A DNA stretch of 38,240 nucleotides from positions 1 through 38,240 of the forward strand of contig LRSR01007947.1 of NCBI GenBank assembly GCA_001579985.1, read 5' to 3'. This stretch comes from Hypsibius dujardini. Its lineage: Eukaryota; Tardigrada; Eutardigrada; Parachela; Hypsibiidae. Each line of letters starts with the position of its first letter. Position 1 is the first letter of the stretch. The notes beneath the pieces were generated by a model that ran no database searches, had not been told where the DNA came from, and saw only the letters and a list, made by a program, of their open reading frames with translations. The translations under genes were made by a program, and so were the position numbers. This document shows positions 10,813 to 20,676 of this stretch, in pieces.

Positions 10813-11296
10813 AATATCACAACTAGCCTAACATTTTAAAGGACTTGTGCCAAAACTCGCCAGAAGTCAAAACTACAACCGTAGCTTCTCACGTCGTAGC
10901 GATAGTGCAGGGTGTCTATCAACCAGTTGGAGCCCTCTGCAACGTGAATGTAGATCCACATGACAGCGCATATCGTCAGGGTCGTCCTGTTTGCGTGAGC
11001 CATTCGGAAGGATATTGGATGAACAATGGCCCATCTGCGACTGATGGAGATCAGGGCATAAATGTGAATGATGGCGGCATTGAGAATACCCAAACAATAC
11101 ATGTAGAGGATACATGCTGGGCCGCCCAAATGCCAACCGTCAGGGTAGAGGTTTGAGATGATTGACAGTTGGTACTGTGGGAGCGGGCAGACGATATTCA
11201 CCCCCAGTAGGTTGATGACGTAAATGTCAAAGGGGGTGTTCGAGTGCCGCTCCTTGATGAAGAGGAATAGCGCGCCGGCATTGAAGATGAGGTGTC

Positions 11297-11871
11297 ATCT
11301 GTGCAGGGATGTGGGTGGCAATCAGCGCCTTTGAGTTTCCGGGTTTATTTCTGGACGCCATACTCTACCGCTAAATCTTCTCACCCGGTGCGTGCAAGTT
11401 CAGCATCAAAGCCATGCTGGTCTTCTTCGGAATGACACAGTTCCTCTTGATCATCTTAACCGAACTCGTCGTCCTTGTGTCCCTCCCGCTGCTGAGTGTA
11501 GCAGTGCTGTCATGACTACGGAGAAGGCGTGCTCAGAGGTCAATAGTATTAGCACGTGTTCAGCCTGTCAGTAAGCCCACTAAAGCATATAATGGGTTGT
11601 CAGTGTTAGTGGCACTGAACGTCAGCATGGCCATCTGCTGGACACCAAAGGCAGTCCATACGACCATCAGTGCGGTGTGCGCGTTTCAGCTTCTTCAGGA
11701 AGGTTTTTGGAAAGTAAAAGTTGTACTTTCTTCGCCGTTCAAATCGTCGCAGACACAATTCTATTCCCTCTAGCGTTACGTGATAACCGAGAGGCCATTA
11801 TTGACCTTGTGCGCGGAAACCTGCGAGATCTCATGAAGAAGCGATTGACAAAAATTCGGTCCCAGACGTGA
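11297..11871 (+). pseudogene. C-terminal half of another orphan GPCR (TM4 to TM7), opposite strand
   Basis: One plus-strand frame reads ICAGMWVAISAFEFPGLFLD then AILYR (TM4 and ECL2 start), a TAA, PGACKFSIKAMLVFFG (ECL2 Cys), a TM5 rich in Leu and Val (FLLIILTELVVLVSLPLLSV), a TGA, an Arg-rich loop, then VALNVSMAICWTPKAVHTTI, a TM6 with a classic C-W-x-P. A frameshift near 11700 moves to FFAVQIVADTILFPLALRDN (TM7, with D-x-I-L-F in place of N-P-x-x-Y) and a basic tail to a stop at 11871. TM1-TM3 are absent: upstream is the N-terminal half of a different receptor in the other orientation. Homology of TM4 to the neighbouring family A receptors is clear; TM6 is closer to ordinary class A receptors. 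Confidence 0.75.
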
Positions 11872-11972
11872 GACTCCAGCCTGGGCGCTCATCATATTGA
11901 ACAATTTCGCTTCGATTTCTCTCGGTGAGACAGTGGAGTTTTTGGATGACGCTCTTTCGGTGTCGTTGTATA

Positions 11973-12252
11973 CCGTATTCCCCCGATCTCAAGGGACACT
12001 TTTTTGCCCTACCAGTGAATTTGATCCACCCCGGATCTTATCTGTTCATCACCGTTTGCTATTGTTTACCTACAATCAATCAATCAACTGATTCAATGTG
12101 TGCGTCAAGAAATCCCGCTTAATCAATCGATCAATCGCTGCCAAGTTACGCTTAAATTTCAACCAATCACGACACAGTGAATCCGATTGAACAGTCAACC
12201 AATGACTGGAGGGGGTGGGGCTTAACTGTCCATTGAGATCGGGGGAATACGG
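11973..12252. mobile_element. 280-bp MITE, near-perfect inverted ends, TA target duplication
   Basis: The left end starts CCGTATTCCCCCGATCTCAA; the right end is its exact reverse complement for that stretch and continues for another six bases with one mismatch. TA flanks both sides (11971-11972, 12253-12254). No coding capacity. It looks young, given the near-identical ends. The insertion pattern is that of Tc1/mariner-like elements. Confidence 0.88.
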
Positions 12253-12254
12253 TA

Positions 12255-13576
12255 ATGGGAAAAATTTAGCTCTTAAATCTGGTTGCTACTGTTGCTGACG
12301 GTCTGACCTGGCTTACCGAGCCAGGCTTTTAATTATAACCCATCTTGTCTTAATCTTGTCTCCTGTTCTTTTGAAACTGTACAGATACGTGACTTTTCTT
12401 TACATTACATCTTACGTTATGACACTGTTACACTGTTATCTCGCTTACTCATGCAACGCCACGGATGTTTCTACAAAATGACAACAGTTGCCTTCATGGG
12501 ATGGTAAATCTCGTTATCACAGACACTCAGTCAGAAATAGAAGGTGCGGAAAGTTATAAACCAGTGATAGGCGAAAATGAAAAGAGTCACGCGAGAGGTC
12601 AGGAAAAGAAGGTCATAATCTTACTCATAACCAGCTGCACCGAATGTGATGTTAAACTGCGAATAACATTCAGTGAGTGAGTGACAACAGGAAGTAAGTG
12701 TGCTAGGCGATAGATGTTATATCGATAGGTGATAAGCTGAGATCGACGCCTCCATCGCTAAAACATATCGTCCCTGAGGAAGTGTTAAAGGGGATGCATA
12801 GCGAGGTGAACATGTTAGAGATAGATTAATAAGATTGACCGAGATGTAGGAGGACTGCGATTACGAGATGCGGAATAAAACCTGACCGAAATAATGGTAA
12901 TTTAATTTAGTGATGAAAACGTGCTTGGCGATTGTTAAGAACGACTGAGACATTGGATGGAAGCTCAATTGTGTAATTTTGTTGATACTTATTCATTATA
13001 TTTCACAAAATACATCCCGTCACGTTTGCGTGATACAAGAAACCGCGAAAACAAAGGAGTGTGGTGACAATTAAAAGCGACGGAAATGTTGGATGAATAC
13101 TCGCTCGTGTACACAATTTATTTTGAAAACAACTCTATTTATAATGAAAGAAGAAATGCAGGAGGTGCATTGTATGCTACAGAAAAGCCGGCGACGCAAA
13201 CGTGCGAGGCGATGGTTAAGATCCGCCGATATTCAAGGATGAGCAATCAGGTACACGTCTATTTGGGTCTATACATCTATTAAGAGGTAGGAAACACATC
13301 CTCTTAGTAATTATGGTGCAGGGAATCATGGCGCAGCAAGCGTGTGAGGTTGTCGTTAAGGACGACTGAGATCCGCGAAGAGTACAAGTTTACACCGTTT
13401 GCCGAAATAAGAGTGATTATTAAGATCAAGTACATGTACTTGTGATGCAAGTATAACACGGCTTGGGTTTAAGGTCGGAACGCGTCAGCTCAGATGAAGA
13501 AGTCAATTCGTCACAGGGATTTGAGGCTTCTCTCTATGGATTTGAGGCTTTCTCCTTTTCCTAGAGTGAGGCTTAC
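12255..13576. repeat. Gene-free stretch with degenerate dispersed repeats
   Basis: No gene is supported. A motif of the form GTGCNNGGCGATNGTTAAGA recurs imperfectly near 12700, 12925, 13200 and 13340, often followed by ACGACTGAGA. It may be an eroded tandem or dispersed repeat. Spacing is irregular (about 140-275 bases). Confidence 0.35.
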
Positions 13577-14553
13577 TCATATATTAGGCCTAATAACGGC
13601 TCGCACCCGTCTGAAAAGACGGATCAACGCCTGTCTGTAGAGCGGCCAGAACAGCAGGTAAATCACCGGGGAAATACAGTTTTGCACCATAGTCATGTAG
13701 ACACCAATCAGTTTCGCCGAATCAGACGCGCCTTCTATAGCCCCCATCAAGTAGTTAGGTACGTTAGAAATGAGCGTGGAAAAGACAATGGTCATACTGC
13801 ACATGAAAGAGCTCCAATAGATGACCAAGATTTCGCGCGGAGGGGCGTGATCTGCCGGCAGCACGTCCAGTCGATGGCGACGACGGTAGCCTTGTAATTT
13901 CAGCCCGACAGCCATCATCATAATTCGCAGCCGACTCAGGAACATTAGCGGAAAAAGCACCGGACCCTTTACCACCAGCCAAATTAAGAATGCCCGGCCC
14001 CCATTGAATCATCTATGCGAAGTCCTACACATGGCACAAAGTGCTTATTGTTCCGAAAGGCTGTCATACTAGGAACATTCAAAATCAGTGTCGCGCCAAA
14101 GGTTGTCAGTATGCCGGCAACCAAGGCTTTACGGTGGGTGATGGACGCACGGTACTTGACAGCAAACTCGACCGACAACCAACGATCCACGCTGATGGCA
14201 AAATTGGCAAAAATGACGGCGCTGTTGAACCATGTCAGCACGCCAATGGCAATGAAGATGTTGAGGTAGGTATTGGCGGATGTGTAGGGCAGGTGGCCCA
14301 ACAGTCCGTGTATGACGATTGTCACCCCGGCCATGAAGGAGGCTACGGTTAGGCACACATGCAGCAGGACGTAGGGCTCTTTGTTGCGCCACAGGGAAAA
14401 GATGATTAGGTTGAACAGCTGAAGGGTGGTGATGGCTATGCCGAATGTGCGGGCCATCCAATCTTGTGGAGTCTCGGACCGGCAGCGAAATAATTCAGTC
14501 CGGTTTGTGAATGTGTCGTTCGGTGACCAGAAGTCGACAGTGATGTTCGACAT
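13577..14553 (-). pseudogene. Family B orphan GPCR with a one-base frameshift
   Basis: It starts at the ATG at 14553 (MSNITVDFWSPNDTF), aligned with the start of the intact family B gene at 28705. TM1 to TM4 and ECL2 are intact, with NFAISVDRWLSVEF at the end of TM3 (D-R-W for D-R-Y) and Cys in ECL2. After IDDSM the frame changes at a run of five C (13998-14002, plus strand), and TM5 to TM7 continue in the next frame to the stop at 13577. TM7 has S-P-V-I-Y for N-P-x-x-Y. Adding one base in the run would give about 325 residues against 360 in the paralogue, which has a longer tail. The copy is otherwise well preserved, so either a recent inactivation or a homopolymer sequencing error explains the break. 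Confidence 0.88.
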
Positions 14554-16004
14554 TGTACGATTGATTTTTCTGATAGAAAACGATGTAATTGCCGAAATCA
14601 ATTAGTCTGAGTCTGAAAATTCTTGCTAACGCAATAATTCTTATTGATGATGATTTTATTATGAGCTCATTGAATTAAGTCTGTGAAGACTTAAATAGGA
14701 TTAAGGCATCATTCTGTCACGACTCTTTTTTTAGTTCTGTTCGTGAGTCACTGCCTGTTTTAGAGCTATTACATTTCACACTAGAAACCAGTTGCTGCGT
14801 GCAGTTGTGGTTAATTAGTTCTGACAGTTCGTTCTTCTTCTTACTGTGTCTGTACTATTTGTGCACTATTTAAGCGGACCGCTTGGTTGTAGAGTCTTTG
14901 CAGTGCAGTTTAGTGTGCAGTTCACTAGTTCCTTGTATTCAAGTAATATTTCCAACCCTTCCTTGGCACGGGTCGACGTGATTCAGAGTCCACTACACCA
15001 CGTATTTAATTAAGAAGCCGTACTGCGTCCGGGTGCCCGCAAACTCCCGTGACAATTCTCACGGGATTGACGACCATTCCAATGTTCGGATTTGATGCAG
15101 CTATTATAGAATCTTGGCTCTTTTTTGCCGATCAACTGATGGATCATTAAGTGGCATAACCTTTTCAGTTTTGTCTTTTCTTTATTATGTTGTGACACAG
15201 AATAATGAAATGCGGGATGTCCACTTTAATTACCGATTTTTAAATCTTTTCCTCTCAACAAACGGTTCGAATCAACTGTGTCAGCTGAACACGGCGACTA
15301 ATTACCCATTCCAGCACATGCGCAAATTTTGCTCAAGGTTTTTAGCACATATAATCCTGTTCATTGCTTGGGCACCACCGGTCAATAGGACCATTGTTGC
15401 ATAAAACATCAGAACGCCTACAACAAATTTAGCTTGACACGCGTTTCCGTCAAGTTGTTGCTGCGCTTTTGCATTTTCCGGAATCCCTAAATCCAGGTAT
15501 ACAGTTGTATTGTTTACTTTACTGCAATTGCTCTTCACTGGTTCCCATTAACGCATCAGCATTCGTTACAGTTAAGATCGGAAGGGGTATTCGAAATCGG
15601 AAACTGGAAATCCGCGAGTAATTGAATAAAATGGATACGTGAATCATAACGGTTGAACAGATCGTTCAACTTCCGGCGTTCGATTTCATTTCAGTAGGAG
15701 ATGATGCTCTTTGAAACCACCTGAGAAAGTATTCACGTACCCGGTAAATGTGAATTTGTAGTAAGTCCGAAACGCCTGATTCAAACAATTCTTTTGACGG
15801 CAAAGCCAGCGAGCTATCAACGGTATAATTGTGTATAGTAGTTATGTAATAGTAGTAACGTAATAATCAATTTGTTTTAGATCGAGTTTGTAAACCAGCG
15901 TTAAGAATTGCGTACATGCCGCAACGTTCTTAATCAGGAATAACTAACCAATAAGCAATTACGTCATAAAAATTTGAGTTAACTAAAAAAAACAATGTTC
16001 ACAC
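14554..16004. other. Intergenic region with one doubtful membrane-segment open frame
   Basis: No clear gene. On the minus strand, 15538-15307 is open and reads NNTTVYLDLGIPENAKAQQQ followed by a hydrophobic stretch (KFVVGVLMFYATMVLL), ending at a possible GTAATT donor. It begins with GTG and has no in-frame ATG before the hydrophobic part, so it could only be an internal exon. I found no partner exon. Confidence 0.25.
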
Positions 16005-17083
16005 TGTATCTCATTGGATTTGTTGTTGGCGTGGTGTCGTCTTCCGCCAGCACAAACATTACGGGATTATCGAAAGTCTCACACGAGTACATCAAGCCTG
16101 TCATCTGGTAAAACTTCTGGTTCTAATATTTTGGAACGAACCAACCAGCAGGTAGAAGATCAAATCGGGAGCAGGGCACACAATCACACTCAACGTCAGC
16201 ACAAAGAAGAAAACGTACTTACTCGACGTACGGTCTCTGCCAACCATTCCAGCTCGTTCAGTTCCACTCAAATTGGCTCCATCATTCCGTTTACTCCCCA
16301 GACTGATGAAATTGATGGTAAGATTTCTTTGTCCGTCATCAGCGTTGTTAGCTGAAATTGCGGAATGACGCCCACTCGTAGGGCGAGGCCAGACACGCAC
16401 GGGCTTCCCGCAAACCGCACAGTCTCGCAATTTCTTTCGAATAATCGCCATGCAGAAAAAAAGCACAATGATCACGAGGCGGAGGATGAACAAGACCAGG
16501 TTCGTCATTTTGGCTTACTCTCAATGAGCGGATTAGTTGAAGGTACAGCCAAAGGTCACCACATCTACGCGATAGTGCAGTGAGTCGGCTAGCCAGAAAT
16601 CTCTCGACAGTGTGGATGTAAACCAACATGATTAAGCATACGCTCAAGATGATCCGTTTTGTGTTAGCCCCTCAGAAGGATAGGTGATGGACGACAACCC
16701 AGGCACGGGTGATCGAAATCAGGGCGTGGAGATGAATATTACCGGAGTTGAGAATCCCGAGGCAGTATAGGTAGAAAGCAAATGCAGGCTTTCTGAGGTA
16801 CCATCCGTGAGGGTAGAGATTCGAAATAACAGCCAACGGATATTGCACCAGGAGACACACAAAGTTCATTCCAAGGAGGTCAAAGACGTAAATCTCGAAG
16901 GGCGTGGCGGAAAGATGGTGCTTAATAAATAGATGAAACGCACTGATATTTACGACAAGACCAAGAATGCACAAAAGGAGAAATTGGAGTTCGTATCCAA
17001 ACTTGGGGTGAGGATCCCTGAACAGTAATTTGATTGGCGAAAGTTAAATTTTGAACTACTGAAACGAGACCGCCAGAATTCAT
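16005..17083 (-). pseudogene. Family A orphan GPCR pseudogene, multiply disrupted
   Basis: The start ATG is at 17083 (MNSGGLVSVVQNLTFANQ), homologous to the first residues of the intact copy at 25418. A frameshift near 16985 leads to LLLCILGLVVNISAFHLF (TM1), TM2, TM3 and the RAWVVVHHLSF motif. There, TGA (16674-16672) replaces the expected Arg codon. TM4 follows (RIILSVCLIMLVYIHTVE); after a second frameshift comes FWLADSLHYRVDVVTFGC (ECL2), then three stops between 16530 and 16505, TM5 (LVLFILRLVIIVLFF), ICL3 and TM6 (SSKYVFFFVLTLSVIVCPAP). A last frameshift leads to TM7, YSCETFDNPVMFVLAEDD. At least four stops and three frameshifts; order and spacing match the intact gene throughout. Confidence 0.87.
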
Positions 17084-17246
17084 TTTAACGGCACTGACAA
17101 TGATTGGGGGAAAATAGTTATCAAATTTGGAGACTGCTTTTCGACTGCTTTGCGGCAGTACAACTGACCTGAATCTAATTATTTCTTCAACAAATCCGGT
17201 TAAAGGTTTTCTTTTGAAACCTTCACTTGTTTATCTAGATAAGCTG

Positions 17247-17952
17247 ACAAGGGAATTTTGCATCTCTGGAAGGCGAAATGTTTCACATTTTTTTAGTTTG
17301 TTATGTGCATATAACTTAGTTCTCAATATTTTAATCGAAAAAAAAAATACAAATGCCTCCTAACAATTTTTAAAAATCAAAAACCAATCCGCGGTGGTAC
17401 ATAGGGGGCGCTCTCAACGTTGCTGGAAATGTCTTCCGTTGATCGTTGTATTTATCGACGCTATAGGCAATGGCGGCTGCAACGCCATTGATTGATCGAT
17501 TTTAGTTCTTCTTTAGTTTTGGCATAAAGCGTGCGATTGATTGTTGAATTTTTGGTATTACCTTGGAATAATTATTCCTAGACTTCAACCGCATATTAGC
17601 ATTATTCGTGAAAGTAAATACTAACCCTTGTCCCACAGCCTATGTTTATGTTTCACATTTCTTACTAAATTAAATATTCAAATAGTTTCGGTTACAGTAA
17701 TTTAGTAACGGCCGCAAACAAGCCAGTGTATTCGCTCGTGTCAACGAATAGTTTAATCAATGCACGCGAGATGTGGTAACATTGAGAGCGCCCCCTATGT
17801 ACCACCGCAAACTGGTTTTTGATTTTTAAAAAATGTTAGAAGGCATTTGTATTTTTTTTTTCAATTGTAATATTGAGAACTAAGTTAAACACACATAATA
17901 AAATTAAAAAAAGTGGAACATTTTGCCTTCCAGAGATGCGAAATTCCCTTGT
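17247..17952. mobile_element. 706-bp palindromic element with about 175-bp inverted ends
   Basis: The left arm (17247-17422) begins ACAAGGGAATTTTGCATCTC and ends at GGGGGCGCTCTCAACGTT. The right arm (17778-17952) is its reverse complement, with scattered mismatches and small length differences in A/T runs. The 355-base centre is unrelated and has no open frame of note. The termini fit no superfamily that I recognise, and no target duplication is obvious. A transcript or single strand could fold into a long hairpin. Confidence 0.8.
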
Positions 17953-18532
17953 GAGTGTTGATCACACTTGAGCACAAAGTGTCTGTCGAAAAACGTTTGG
18001 ATTCAGCAAAAGGCTTCAGGCAATTCCGGGTTGTCTCTACGTTACAATCCAAAATTCGGATTTAGGGGGTAAAATGCCAATTTGTTTATCTCGTAAGCTA
18101 AGCAGGATTGAATGCTTTCTGTTAATTTATGTATGTTGTTGCGAGCACTGAAAAACCTAGCAGCAGAGAATGCTGCCAATACTGGAGGATTATTGATATA
18201 TGAATATGGCGCTCATACGCAGGGTCGTGGAAAAAAATCACAGTCGGCCCGTTAAAGTGCAGGTTTGTTTTCGTTATTTGCCTTTTGCTTAACCGGGTTA
18301 CACGTTCCAGGACGAAACGATCCTTATGTTCAGGTAGAATAGAAGGAAATGCCCGCATCTTGAACATGCACGTTAATGCTCCTCATTACGACAAAGGTTA
18401 ACAGCCCCTCCTATACATAAGATGGTCAGTTGTTTTCTTTGGCAGTTTGTCTAGCTCTATCAATCAGACCAGTCAAAGGCAGAAGCTCGTTAAGGGTCCT
18501 TAAATGTCCTAATCAGGACATCCCGGTGGGAC

Positions 18533-18914
18533 CAGGGGTGGGCAACCGGGTGAAATACTGTTTTTCAAAATTGATCTCAAAATTTGGTCTCTTGTCCCTT
18601 ATCATTTTCAAACTTCTGGGGGTCTGGGGGTTTGATTTTCAGGATTCAAAACGTTTTTGAAAACATCAAAGGTCCATCAAAGTCGGCCCGTTCTTGAATG
18701 TTTTGAGTTTCCTGTTTTTATTCATCAATAGAAAGCTTATTTTGGACCTCACCAAGCCTCAAATTAAACGAAATATGAATGTTTTTGAAACAATTTTGAA
18801 ATTCAGGGCTCCAGGAAATCAAACACCCACCAGTTTCAAAATAATCAGGATAAGAGACCAAATTTTAGGTTCAGTCTTGAAAAAAAAACATTTTGCCCCT
18901 TTGTCCAGCCCCTG
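18533..18914. mobile_element. 382-bp hAT-like MITE with long imperfect inverted arms
   Basis: The left end CAGGGGTGGGCAA and the right end (minus strand) CAGGGGCTGGACAA resemble the C-A-G-G-G-G-T-x-G-G-C-A-A termini common in hAT elements. Arms of about 130-140 bases share AAAATTTGGTCTCTT, GGTGTTTGATTT-like and CAAAA..TTT blocks. I do not see an 8-bp target duplication, so the hAT label is inference from the termini. Confidence 0.65.
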
Positions 18915-19922
18915 GCCTTACCATGAGGGGTCCTGGTTCCAACTTGGAAGAACCATAAACGAGCCTCTGATCAAAGGCTCGGGCAGTCTCGGAGCTGTTT
19001 GATTTCTCTTTATGATGTGCAATGCTATTTGGTATATCTCAGCGCATTTCAACGTAATAGAAATTGACCAATGGTAATTAAAGTTAATGCAACCGGGTCG
19101 TTCCTCGCTGTTTGATTGGGCAACCGTCTCTCTCTTTCTGACCTGCGGTCATTATTCTCTCTGTAGGCTTTCGCCCTCTCATCCCGCACCGTAGTCCATT
19201 GGACCATATACTGTACATTTCAGTTTCCTTGCTTTCGCTCGTGAGGATTTATTCGTGATGATTCTTTCAGTCATGCTTACTGCCACGCGTTCAAAGCGTA
19301 AAGCCCCTCACACTCCCCCGGTTTCCAGGATTGTTCCAATAATGTACAATCAGAGCTGGATGGTGAAATACTAAGCAAATATAACTGGCAGCCAGAAGGT
19401 GCAGCAATTTCTAGAAATGCAGACGGTGAATGGAATACAATTGATTATGTTCCCTTGCGCGAGACAGATTACCTTTGATCATAGCGAACAAATCATGCAA
19501 AGGGTTCCAAACGATAACGCATTATGCATGACGGATGCCCTGCTGCAGCTCCAATGAAACCGTGTGGTGTTCCGATTGCTGAAGCTAATTTCGGTAGCTC
19601 TCGAGTCCCGCGTTCCCGTGAGTCCGTTATCAAATTCTCTTGGCAGACGCCCATCCGTCTCAATGACGCACGCGTCTTATTGGGGACATTCATGGGGAAC
19701 TAATCAACAATAAAAGCATAGCCGTATTTGAACGCAAACACAGCTGTCTGCTAATACTCCGCACCGATGTCAAATTAGAGTAAATGACGAAAACTCAACA
19801 CACTGCAATTCGGATAAACATGCTATTTTGACTTCTGGCTAGGAATTGGCGGGGAACGGTGTGGTTATGATGCGGACCGAAAGTGTACGGGGGAACCTAG
19901 AGTGTCTCCGCTTTATATTTTG
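18915..19922. other. Intergenic, nothing recognised
   Basis: Only short open frames without domain features; no repeats or RNA genes seen. Confidence 0.4.
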
Positions 19923-19924
19923 TG

Positions 19925-20676
19925 AGTAGAGCTATAATTACAAAACATTTTCAAAATTAATTTCATCGGTCAGGATATGAAAGCTTTTATTGGCAGAACT
20001 TTGAAGTCAAATAATTTGAAATTTTCCTTCTCAAATTTCAATTTGAAATCGCCTGGTATAGCAGAATTTTTCCGGACGTCAGGAGGCGGAGCTATAGGTC
20101 ATTATTGAGCCCTAAACTTACGAGTGACATTCCAGAAATGAAGAATGCTGTATTTCCTCGATAGATAGCAACAGCGCACGGGTCACGTGACGTAATGGTT
20201 GCCCGCTGTCCACGCACAGTTTAAAGAAAGCTGTATTTCCTCGGTAGATAGCAACAGCGCACGGGTCACGTGACGTAATGGTTGCCCGCTGTAGACGCAC
20301 AGTTTAAAGAAAGCTGTGTGTACGACTGTGTGGCAGGCGAGCTACAAGCAAGGCACATGCTGACGAGTAGGAGGGGGACCAATTTACCGTCCCACAGCTC
20401 GTGTGCTGTCGTTATCTATCGAAGAAATACAGTAGCTCCGCCCTAGACATCCAAAAAATATTCTGCTAGTGCTAAACGATTTAAAATTGATATTTTGTAG
20501 AATTAGAATCGAAATTCGTTAAATTAATTTATTCTGCAAAGATGCAGTTTTTAGGGTCAAAATCAGCAAATATTGAATATTTCAGTGTTTTCCCTACTTC
20601 AAAATTCTGCTGAAAAGTTTTCATATCCTGACTGAGAAAATTAATTTTGAAAATCGACATTATTATAGTTCCACTA
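19925..20676. mobile_element. About 750-bp palindromic element enclosing an 83-bp duplication
   Basis: Inverted arms share TTTTCAAAATTAATTT, then GTCAGGATATGAAA, and weaker similarity continues inward (GGCGGAGCTA on the left against TAGCTCCGCC on the right). Outside these blocks both ends resemble AGTRGARCTATAAT. The centre contains two tandem 83-bp units. Ends are approximate and target duplication is not clear. Confidence 0.65.
20147..20312. repeat. Two tandem 83-bp copies with CACGTG/TGACGTAA sites
   Basis: The copies at 20147-20229 and 20230-20312 are nearly identical (three or four differences). Each carries the palindrome GGTCACGTGACGTAATGG, combining an E-box-like CACGTG and a CRE-like TGACGTAA. 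Related ATCTATCGA sequence recurs inverted near 20415. High identity indicates recent duplication. Confidence 0.85.

Larger units (their letters stand above)
9198..10862. mobile_element. 1.67-kb DNA-transposon-like element interrupting the GPCR pseudogene
   Basis: The left end reads TGGCGACTTATGGCACAAG. The right end, read inward on the minus strand, reads TGGCGAGTTTTGGCACAAG. The inverted repeat is 22 bp long with 19 matches. Just inside each end are tandem copies of a 73-74-bp unit, in opposite orientations (about 9306-9545 and 10575-10812). The element separates ECL2 from TM5 of one GPCR, which fixes its limits independently. The core carries no convincing transposase, so it is non-autonomous or eroded. 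I see no clear target-site duplication, so the superfamily is open. Confidence 0.8.
8690..11296 (-). pseudogene. Family A orphan GPCR pseudogene, split by a 1.67-kb insertion
   Basis: A class A GPCR related to the intact gene at 24348-25418. The N-terminal part (11296-10863) gives TM1 remnant, TM2, TM3, TM4 and the ECL2 cysteine: TPFDIYVINLLGVN, CILYMYCLGILNAAIIHIYA, SRRWAIVHPISF, WIYIHVAEGSNWLIDTLHYR, YGCSFDF. It stops exactly where the inserted element begins (10862). The receptor resumes beyond the element on the same strand (9197-8690): ANMTDIAMFIVPL with CCIVLSF is TM5; RQRKASSKYLVFTTIRTSVI then VCSALDFI is TM6; a weak TM7 remnant (CFSAIRPIIALP) lies near 8700. Stops in TM1, before TM5, in ICL3 and after TM6 show that it is dead. 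It would have been a seven-pass membrane receptor of unknown ligand. Confidence 0.85.

Noticed and set aside
10845-11156. 103-codon plus-strand frame
   Set aside because: Antisense shadow of the family A GPCR fragment, whose TM2-TM4 motifs are on the minus strand.
10836-11871. A single GPCR inverted in its first half
   Set aside because: Both halves contain TM4 and ECL2 and differ in sequence, so they come from two genes.
15302-15538. Small membrane protein on the minus strand
   Set aside because: The frame starts with GTG after a stop, with no ATG before its hydrophobic stretch, and no partner exon was found.
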